Positions 23,960-30,315 of a stretch of DNA of 30,315 nt are shown here, piece after piece. Source of the DNA: a virus. The stretch's first letter is position 1, and each line of letters starts with the position of its first letter. The stretch is from IMG/VR virus record IMGVR_UViG_3300018080_000447, positions 1-30,315 of that record, one strand, 5' to 3'. The position numbers and the translations under genes are program-made. Under the pieces are notes generated by a model. That model saw only the letters and a list, made by a program, of their open reading frames with translations, searched no databases and had not been told where the DNA came from.

Positions 23960-23967
23960 TATCTTTG
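23960..23967 (+). promoter_or_regulatory. Late-type promoter for the tail unit
   Basis: TATCTTTGTACAAAATG, 17 bases identical to the leftward fibre-unit promoter at 5062. The -7 element lies 17 bases before the ATG at 23985. The ATG inside the shared stretch opens only a four-codon reading frame. Confidence 0.72.
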
Positions 23968-23984
23968 TACAAAATGTTGATGCG

Positions 23985-24743
23985 ATGAACAATAATATTA
24001 CCAATGATGATATTTATCAGTATTTAACAGGAATCCTTCGCAAGTCACGTAAAGGCAATGCATTAGACCCAGACACGTTCACTAAGTATTTACAAACTGC
24101 CAACCTTGAATATTGGAATAAGGAGTGGGAGAAATTGGGTGGTACATATAGAGACACAGAAACATTTAAACCGTTTCTTGCCAATCATTCAGATTATATA
24201 TCTAATTATTATGTGCAGTTGCCTAGTGATTATTTTCTTCTGTTGACTGAAACTATAATGTATAATGGGAATAAGGTTGATTTTATATCACAGACAGAGT
24301 ATGCCGACAGGGTGAGCGATGAGCTTACACAGCCAACAGCCACTAATCCTATAGCTTATTTTAAAGAGGATTCTGTGTCTGGGGCTCCGACCTCTTATTA
24401 TATTTATATAGGTGGAGTGGAGACAGATGGGAGTAATCTACTTTCTTTCATGTATTTAAAGGAACCTGATGAGCCTTTCTATGATTATTATATAGATGCT
24501 AATAGCGAGGTTCAGTATCTTACTGAGGGGCAATCTGCTTATACTCTACAAACAGGTGAGGTATATAGGGATGGGACTACAAGTGGTTCTGTCACATCAA
24601 CAAGTAAAGAACTTGATTGGAGGGATTATGATAAGATTAAAATACAGAATATAATCTTGGGATATTTGGGTGTTCAGTTAGAAGATCAGGCTTCTTATCA
24701 ACATAGTAATTTACAGGAACAACAAGATGACATATTGAAATAA
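23985..24743 (+). CDS. Head-tail ring or adaptor-type protein 1
   Basis: The 252-residue protein has the phrase LPSDYFLLLTET, echoed by LPSDFVNFISIS in the third gene of this cluster, followed by beta strands and a helical C terminus. Such proteins in crAss-like and T7-like phages form rings between portal and tail. It opens a unit of four tightly spaced genes leading to the giant stabilisation-like protein. The assignment depends on this order and on the shared phrase, not on a known motif. Confidence 0.58.
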   Translation: MNNNITNDDIYQYLTGILRKSRKGNALDPDTFTKYLQTANLEYWNKEWEKLGGTYRDTETFKPFLANHSDYISNYYVQLPSDYFLLLTETIMYNGNKVDFISQTEYADRVSDELTQPTATNPIAYFKEDSVSGAPTSYYIYIGGVETDGSNLLSFMYLKEPDEPFYDYYIDANSEVQYLTEGQSAYTLQTGEVYRDGTTSGSVTSTSKELDWRDYDKIKIQNIILGYLGVQLEDQASYQHSNLQEQQDDILK

Positions 24744-24749
24744 TAAAAT

Positions 24750-25367
24750 ATGACTAAATCGCAGTATATAAGTTACATAAAAAATCTACTTCCTAAGATA
24801 GATCAGACAAACAAGTATCATCCAAATGTGATCGCTATGGCAGTCACGGCTGCTCAAGAACAGTTGTTTAATGAGTTGTATAGAAAAGGTGAGTTATTAG
24901 AGATGTCTCAATATACCTCTATACATTCTGTTGCAAAATCATCAGCAGAAACCGGATGGCAACAGCTATTATTTTCTGACATAGGAGCTAACCCCATTAG
25001 TCTTGAGAGGAAAAGCGGAGGTGTGGATAGGATAGTGAATGAGGAACAATCTTCTACTATTATATATGATTTTAAACCAACGACACATCAGGAATATTAT
25101 CGTATGGATACGGATGTACACGCATATTATAATGATGTGATATGGTATATTGTAGAGCCTAGCAGAATATTAGTAGAGGATAAGACGCTATTACAGTTTG
25201 TGACTAACTTTTATGTATATATGATTCCTAAGTTCTATGATCATTCGAGTACTCAGGAGTTTAATTTTCCAAGGGGGCATGGGCGTTTAATGACACAGTA
25301 TACACTAGAGGCTTTAGGCGTTATTCGTCCTAAAGATTTAGTGTCTGATAATACAGATACACAATGA
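24750..25367 (+). CDS. Ring-type protein 2
   Basis: The 205-residue protein begins with a helical region (KSQYISYIKNLLPKI, VIAMAVTAAQEQLFNELYRKG) and continues in a mixed fold with many aromatic residues. It lies between two ring-type candidates, six bases after the first, and overlaps the next start by ATGA. Its N-terminal helices resemble adaptor proteins that bind the portal. No family is identified. Confidence 0.55.
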   Translation: MTKSQYISYIKNLLPKIDQTNKYHPNVIAMAVTAAQEQLFNELYRKGELLEMSQYTSIHSVAKSSAETGWQQLLFSDIGANPISLERKSGGVDRIVNEEQSSTIIYDFKPTTHQEYYRMDTDVHAYYNDVIWYIVEPSRILVEDKTLLQFVTNFYVYMIPKFYDHSSTQEFNFPRGHGRLMTQYTLEALGVIRPKDLVSDNTDTQ

Positions 25368-26083
25368 GCGAGATAAGCGGAAATATAACGTATAGTAGAT
25401 TTATTAATGATATGCTTAATAAACTAAGATTAAGCGATGATGATTATTTGCGGTTAGCAAGTATAACTTATGACGGGATGGATGAGCTTGAATTGAATTA
25501 TCTTGCTAATTTTAAAGATGCTAAGGTTACTGTTGACACAGATACTAATACAATAGATTTCCCAAGTGATTTTGTAAACTTCATTAGTATATCTATTCCA
25601 TGGGAAGGTAGAATGTGGACATGGACAAGAGATGATAGGTTAGTGATAACTACAGATGGGACACAGGGCGTTGATGAAGTGTATGATGTTAATGACGGTG
25701 AGGGTGTGAATGTAGCCGACAATGGAGTTGTGCAGGGATTAGGTTCAAGAGGTGCTGTAAATAAATATTTCTATACAATAGATAGAAGGAGGGGGAGAAT
25801 AGCTTTTAGTGGATATACGCCTGATAATGTAATATTAAGATATAAGTCTACTAATATAGATGATACAACTACTAATTATATTCCTAAAGTAGCAAGAAGG
25901 TGTTTAGAATATTATGTGAGATATATGGATGCGGACTATCAGAACGCACCTGCAGTTAAGGTACAGCAATTAGAAATGAAGTATAAGGATGAGGTAAGGA
26001 AGTTAAAGAAGAACATTGGCCCGAATGTTACTGAGATAAGGGATATGATACGCAGAACAGCAAGTCAAACTGTTAGAAGATAA
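25364..26083 (+). CDS. Ring-type protein 3
   Basis: The 239-residue protein has an N-terminal helical segment, then LPSDFVNFISISIPWEGR, beta strands and a C-terminal helical, basic region (LEMKYKDEVRKLKKN). The order helix-strands-helix matches protein 1 of this cluster, so it may be its distant paralogue. Its start overlaps the previous gene by ATGA and its stop overlaps the next start as TAATG, pointing to coupled production of a stoichiometric set. Confidence 0.57.
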   Translation: MSEISGNITYSRFINDMLNKLRLSDDDYLRLASITYDGMDELELNYLANFKDAKVTVDTDTNTIDFPSDFVNFISISIPWEGRMWTWTRDDRLVITTDGTQGVDEVYDVNDGEGVNVADNGVVQGLGSRGAVNKYFYTIDRRRGRIAFSGYTPDNVILRYKSTNIDDTTTNYIPKVARRCLEYYVRYMDADYQNAPAVKVQQLEMKYKDEVRKLKKNIGPNVTEIRDMIRRTASQTVRR

Positions 26084-29000
26084 TGGTAAGAATTAAAGAT
26101 ATAATTTTTCCAGGAAATGGTGGATTGAACACCGATAGAGATCCTCGCTTTTTTGAGAATGGAGAGACAGATTACAGAAAGAATGCTGCTCCATTTGGTG
26201 ATGGCACGGAGGGGTTAATCACTAATATGAAGGGTAATGAGCAGATAACTCATGCGTTTACCCATGATGCGGCTTATTCTTCTGCTACATATACTATCAT
26301 TGGTGGGTGTTATGATGAGAAGCGTAATGCTTATTATTATTTTATTTATGGAACGGGGAATGGCTCTGTTAATAATGACTGTATCTTAAGATATAATATA
26401 GATGACGATGATTTTGATAGGATTGTCTGGGATGCGGACTTATTAGGATTTGATTTAGATTATCCAATAGTAGATGCATTTGTTATGGATGACTATCTGT
26501 TTTATAATCCGAGAAGTTCGAGTCCTCGTATGCTCAATGTAGAATGGGCTACTAACTATTATGATTATACGGTATTGGATGATACTGATACATCAGCAAG
26601 TTATGATTCAGGAGATAAGTTTAGATATTTAGGGAGGATATGGGAGTGTCTACAAGATTCTACTGATGGGGCGGATTTAGATACTGATATAACAAGTGGT
26701 GAGTTTCAGTTGTGCCAATGGACGGGAGATACGCATTATGATTTTGATTTAATATTTGAGCAGTTTCATAATATAGTTTATCAGCCAAGGTATTCTTTAT
26801 TAGCTTTTTATAGTAATGATTCTTCTATATATTATAATAATCTCTTACAAAAAGTTTTTCAGTTTAGTTATAGGTATGTATATAATGATGGTAGAACATC
26901 TCTTTATGCTCCTTATACAAATGTTTTATTCCAGATAGATAACGAGGATTATTTCGGGTCTACTGTTGACTCATTACAAACCAGCAACAAGCTTACACTC
27001 ACTCCAAATTATTATTTGTTTTATACTGAGAGGTATATAAATTATGTTGAAATAATTTTCAGAGAGAGTACGTCAACAGGTTGGGGTAATTGGAAGAAGG
27101 CGGGTACGCTTGATTGGGTAGATATATATAATGATAACTCATTTGAGTTTTATAACGAGGGTAATTATGAGGAGGTAGACCAAGATGAGGTTGCCAGACA
27201 ATATCAGAATCTGCCTATAACAGCTAAGGCGCAAGTGCCATTAGACAAAAGGATAGGATATATAGGCGTTAAAGAAGGGCGTAATGATATTATTCCAAAT
27301 GTGGTTTTATCAGAACAGTATATAGAGCAGGAGATTCCTAAGCAGGGTTCTACCATAAACCACACGTATATTATAACAGAAAATTTCACTACTTCTGGTG
27401 GGGTTACTACGTATGATTATGAGATTGCTGTTCCTGCGGGCTTGCCTACTGCGGGGTATTTGTTTGAAATTATTATTGGGACGGAGAAGGCTACTTTTAC
27501 TATACCCTCTACATATAGTGTCATAACTGACTATACATCTGGTATAGCAACGTTTATACAAAATAACTTTAATGATGTTGCGACTGTATCATCTGATGCC
27601 AGTAACGTTTATTTTACAATGAATAGTGAACAGTTGTCTTATGATCCTATAGTGTTCGCTTATTTATATGTCAATGCTGTTGTGGATTATCAGGTTGTTC
27701 CTGGTTTTAAGTTAGGGGCAAAGCATCGTTTCTGTATTTTCTATTATGATGCTCTTATGCGTAGGGGTAATGCAATAGAGTCTAATGACTTAGAGGTTTA
27801 TCTTCCTACTATTATGGAGCAATCAGCGTATTCTCCATCTGATGCAGATATAATAAGGTATAATATAGGGTGGACAATTAAGCATCTTCCACCAACATGG
27901 GCTACTCATTGGAGATTCGGATATACGGGTAATACAACCATAGATAAATTTTGGCAATATTCTATTACACATATTAAAGATACGGGTGATAGCGGAAGAT
28001 ATTACGGCACAGGGGCAGCAGAGTATCCTCAATATGAGGAGTTCGTAGAGATATGTATAGACCCCTTGCAATATCATAAAGATGAAAGTTATGCTCAATC
28101 AACTTTAGAATATTCATTTCCTAATTCAGAGATAGATTTATATGAGTTTCAGGCTGGAGATCGGGTGAGGTTTATGGCGAGTGTGACACAGGCAACGGGG
28201 GATGTGACTTATATGACATCGGTTTATGATTATGAGATTAAGGCTTACGATGAATCTGGTGGAAGCGGTACGGCAGCATGTATTTTCATCGAAGATATAA
28301 ACGTGTCTGTTGTGGGTCTTGGCGCACATGGAATCATTGAGATATACAGACCATATAAGACATCTGAGGACACTGTTTATTATGAGTATGGGCCTATTAT
28401 GTCCACATATACATCTAGTGGTGTCCTTTATCATAGGGGATTAACACAAGATCAGGATGCTTCTAATGATGCCACTGGCACGTTTACGGCAGGAGATGTT
28501 TACCATATACAAAGATTATTTTCAGACCCCATACACGCAGGTAATGTAGATACATTTACAGTAGAGTCTTATTCACCATCTGATTTTTACAAAGCGGATG
28601 TGTGGTCACAAGGTAAGATAGGCATAGCTTCTCCTATTGGACAGACAGAATCTAATAAGATTTTATTTTCTAATGTAATGTTAGAGAGCACGAAGATAAA
28701 TGGGCTAAGCGATTTTGATTTTAATAATTATGCTGAGGTAACAAATTTGTATGGAGATGTGAATGCCGCAAGAGTATTAGGCTCAAGGCTTAAGATGATA
28801 ACAGATAGTGTGGTTATCACGGCAGGACTTGGGATACGTGAGATACAGGATGCAAGTGGCAATATATCATATGCTACATCAGATAGCGTAGTCGGTTATC
28901 AAAGAGTGAGTTCAAATCACCATGGAACTATCAACCCAGAAAGTGTTAGGGTAGTAGATGGTGCGTTATATTTTTGGGATTATAAGAACGGATGTGTGGT

Positions 29001-30168
29001 GAGGGATTCCGGTAATGGGTTATTCCCCATCAGTGGTAGATATCCAACTGCTACAGGATGGACAGACCATAAGATGAGGACGTTCTTTAGGCAGATGAAG
29101 GAAACAATACGTGCTAATACATATACTGATTGGCTTGTGTGGAGTGGATATGAAAGGAACTATGACTTATTATACTTTTACTTTAAAGACACTACGGATG
29201 CTACTAATAATGTAATCATAAGTTATCAGGTGTCTACAGGGAGATGGTTTTGTAATAATCATATATGGAGTAATTCTTCAGGGACGTGGCCTTACTATAT
29301 TGGAGGTGGCGGTAGATTCTTTTCATCAACCATAGGTGAGGATATATATAAACACTTTAGTGATTCGTCTAATTATTGTACATATTATAGTGATGCGAAA
29401 CCATTCGAATTAAGGATATATACGTCCGAGGGTAACAGTGAGGTTAAGTTATATGATAGGTTCGGTATACAGGCAAGCGATAAACCGGCTGTTAATGATA
29501 TACGGGTGACTACTGTTGAGGATGTTGATGGGATTATGATAAGCCAGATACCTGCTAATTATATAGAAAAGATAGAGAATGGATGGTATGCTCCATTTTT
29601 ACGAAACATGGCTACGTATCACGATACGGTATTAAACACTGACACGGAGATGATAACGGGTTGGACAGAGGTATCAGGCAAGGAGTTTAATACTGCCTTC
29701 ACTTCTTCAGGTGCAAACATAACTGCTGCTCAAGAGTCTGGTGGTGATGAGGCTGCTGCTTATACTAATGCTTCAAGTCCATTTACGTTATATAAAAATG
29801 TTACATATATTGTTACTACTAATTTAACAAACAGCTTGGGTTATGATTTACCTAATTTATATTATGGTGCTAGTTTTGCAGGTAAAATATTAATAGGTGG
29901 GGTGGCATCAGGTTCTTCATTTATGACATTTACACCTAGTTCTGACATATCAAGTGCTTATTTGTATATAGTGAATGAGGATGGTTATTCATGTGATTTT
30001 TCTTGTACGTTTTCATTAAAGGTTTCTCCTACCACTTACTCATTAGGGTTAATAAAAGGAGATTATTTAAGAGGAAATAGTTTACGTTTAGACTTAGACT
30101 ATACTACTGCTACATCAGAGATTACGGTGTTTAAAGTGGTGATAGGTTCTGAGTTAAGTAATATATAG
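26083..30168 (+). CDS. Giant tail stabilisation-type protein (P22 gp10-like)
   Basis: The 1361-residue protein starts with IIFPGNGGLNTDRDPRFFEN, matching the GGxNTDxDPR beginnings of the stabilisation proteins found in crAss-like phages and P22 gp10, with NMKGNEQI as a further family-like phrase. The rest is mainly beta-rich, with many Tyr and Asp residues, consistent with a large tail-hub scaffold. No lytic domain was recognised. It closes the ring-protein unit with a TAATG overlap. An internal structure at the C terminus (residues about 1170-1361) resembles carbohydrate-binding folds but was not identified. It probably plugs the portal and forms the tail needle or collar base. Confidence 0.72.
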   Translation: MVRIKDIIFPGNGGLNTDRDPRFFENGETDYRKNAAPFGDGTEGLITNMKGNEQITHAFTHDAAYSSATYTIIGGCYDEKRNAYYYFIYGTGNGSVNNDCILRYNIDDDDFDRIVWDADLLGFDLDYPIVDAFVMDDYLFYNPRSSSPRMLNVEWATNYYDYTVLDDTDTSASYDSGDKFRYLGRIWECLQDSTDGADLDTDITSGEFQLCQWTGDTHYDFDLIFEQFHNIVYQPRYSLLAFYSNDSSIYYNNLLQKVFQFSYRYVYNDGRTSLYAPYTNVLFQIDNEDYFGSTVDSLQTSNKLTLTPNYYLFYTERYINYVEIIFRESTSTGWGNWKKAGTLDWVDIYNDNSFEFYNEGNYEEVDQDEVARQYQNLPITAKAQVPLDKRIGYIGVKEGRNDIIPNVVLSEQYIEQEIPKQGSTINHTYIITENFTTSGGVTTYDYEIAVPAGLPTAGYLFEIIIGTEKATFTIPSTYSVITDYTSGIATFIQNNFNDVATVSSDASNVYFTMNSEQLSYDPIVFAYLYVNAVVDYQVVPGFKLGAKHRFCIFYYDALMRRGNAIESNDLEVYLPTIMEQSAYSPSDADIIRYNIGWTIKHLPPTWATHWRFGYTGNTTIDKFWQYSITHIKDTGDSGRYYGTGAAEYPQYEEFVEICIDPLQYHKDESYAQSTLEYSFPNSEIDLYEFQAGDRVRFMASVTQATGDVTYMTSVYDYEIKAYDESGGSGTAACIFIEDINVSVVGLGAHGIIEIYRPYKTSEDTVYYEYGPIMSTYTSSGVLYHRGLTQDQDASNDATGTFTAGDVYHIQRLFSDPIHAGNVDTFTVESYSPSDFYKADVWSQGKIGIASPIGQTESNKILFSNVMLESTKINGLSDFDFNNYAEVTNLYGDVNAARVLGSRLKMITDSVVITAGLGIREIQDASGNISYATSDSVVGYQRVSSNHHGTINPESVRVVDGALYFWDYKNGCVVRDSGNGLFPISGRYPTATGWTDHKMRTFFRQMKETIRANTYTDWLVWSGYERNYDLLYFYFKDTTDATNNVIISYQVSTGRWFCNNHIWSNSSGTWPYYIGGGGRFFSSTIGEDIYKHFSDSSNYCTYYSDAKPFELRIYTSEGNSEVKLYDRFGIQASDKPAVNDIRVTTVEDVDGIMISQIPANYIEKIENGWYAPFLRNMATYHDTVLNTDTEMITGWTEVSGKEFNTAFTSSGANITAAQESGGDEAAAYTNASSPFTLYKNVTYIVTTNLTNSLGYDLPNLYYGASFAGKILIGGVASGSSFMTFTPSSDISSAYLYIVNEDGYSCDFSCTFSLKVSPTTYSLGLIKGDYLRGNSLRLDLDYTTATSEITVFKVVIGSELSNI

Positions 30169-30176
30169 TAACTTTG
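30169..30176 (+). promoter_or_regulatory. Late-type promoter
   Basis: TAACTTTG starts directly after the stop codon of the giant tail gene. It lies 44 bases before the TTG at 30221. No TTTG stands 19-21 bp upstream. Confidence 0.55.
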
Positions 30177-30220
30177 TAGAAATATTAGTTTGAATTGTTT
30201 AACATTTAAAATTTAAAGTT

Positions 30221-30315
30221 TTGCCAATAGGATTAATAGCTAGTTTAGCGATACCCGCACTATTTAACTTAGGTAAGAGTATTGTTGGAGGGCGAGCTCT
30301 TAGTAAGATAAATAG
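30221..30315 (+). CDS. Start of a membrane-associated gene, cut by the window edge
   Basis: TTG 30221 opens 31 codons (PIGLIASLAIPALFNLGKSI, then VGGRALSKIN) that leave the window open. The start rests on a promoter 44 bases upstream and on likeness to the TTG start of the GroES-like gene (both TTGCC). The hydrophobic Ala/Leu/Ile segment suggests a membrane-active protein, perhaps an ejected internal virion protein or a tail component, but too little is visible. Confidence 0.5.
   Translation, partial: MPIGLIASLAIPALFNLGKSIVGGRALSKIN

Noticed and set aside
27310-28434. Several leftward frames inside the giant tail gene
   Set aside because: They are Cys- and Arg-rich shadows of Tyr- and Asp-rich coding sequence.
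1-30315. CRISPR arrays, insertion sequences or integrase genes
   Set aside because: No repeat-spacer pattern, transposase or recombinase was found. The only likely mobile elements are the endonuclease genes.
1-30315. Alternative genetic code as seen in some crAss-like phages
   Set aside because: TAA, TAG and TGA all end genes at natural positions, and no long frame is interrupted by in-frame TAG or TGA.

Overview
The window is part of the genome of a virulent-looking tailed phage (podovirus-type virion) of a Bacteroidota host. Evidence for the host: promoters follow the Bacteroidota pattern (TTTG, about 20 bp, TAnnTTTG), start codons follow A-rich leaders mostly without Shine-Dalgarno sites, and two phage-encoded signal peptides are followed by Gln as in Bacteroidota exports. 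All three stop codons end genes normally, so the standard code is used. The head and tail block (large terminase, portal, acidic scaffold, major capsid protein, three small ring-type proteins and a giant protein resembling the P22 gp10-like stabilisation proteins of crAss-like phages) suggests a relative of the Crassvirales. That placement is inference and was not tested by search.

Layout. Positions 1-5613 read leftward: the start of a gene leaving the window, then a fibre module of four genes with its own promoter and terminator. These include a 1006-residue exported multidomain protein ending in a polysaccharide-lyase-14-like domain, and a fibre-like protein with both a signal peptide and a C-terminal membrane helix. 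Upstream of them lies a wHTH-HNH nuclease. Positions 5620-6061 hold no intact gene: they contain a likely broken small gene, inverted and direct repeats and a strong leftward terminator. Positions 6062-8140 are a leftward operon: a short lysine-rich protein, a deoxyribosyltransferase-like enzyme, a guanylate-kinase-like enzyme and a DEDD exonuclease. A divergent promoter pair (8176-8275) then separates this from a rightward operon (8296-11297): an unknown, an Hsp20 chaperone, a DUF3127-type ssDNA-binding protein, an unknown, a DNA methyltransferase and a protein that appears to be three GroES-like domains in tandem. After a small membrane protein and a terminator, the virion genes run rightward (11719-30168), interrupted by a GIY-YIG homing endonuclease between portal and scaffold. 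A last gene starts at 30221 and leaves the window.

How it fits together. Early genes appear to be driven by two full promoters that the host sigma factor could read. Most later units are preceded by a shared TA[T/C/A]CTTTG element that lacks the usual upstream TTTG, which suggests a phage-modified late transcription system. The most unusual observations are the triple GroES-like protein paired with Hsp20, the exported and membrane-anchored fibre module, the split promoter architecture, the frame-disrupted gene at 5630-5863 and the nucleotide-metabolism pair at 6933-7888.
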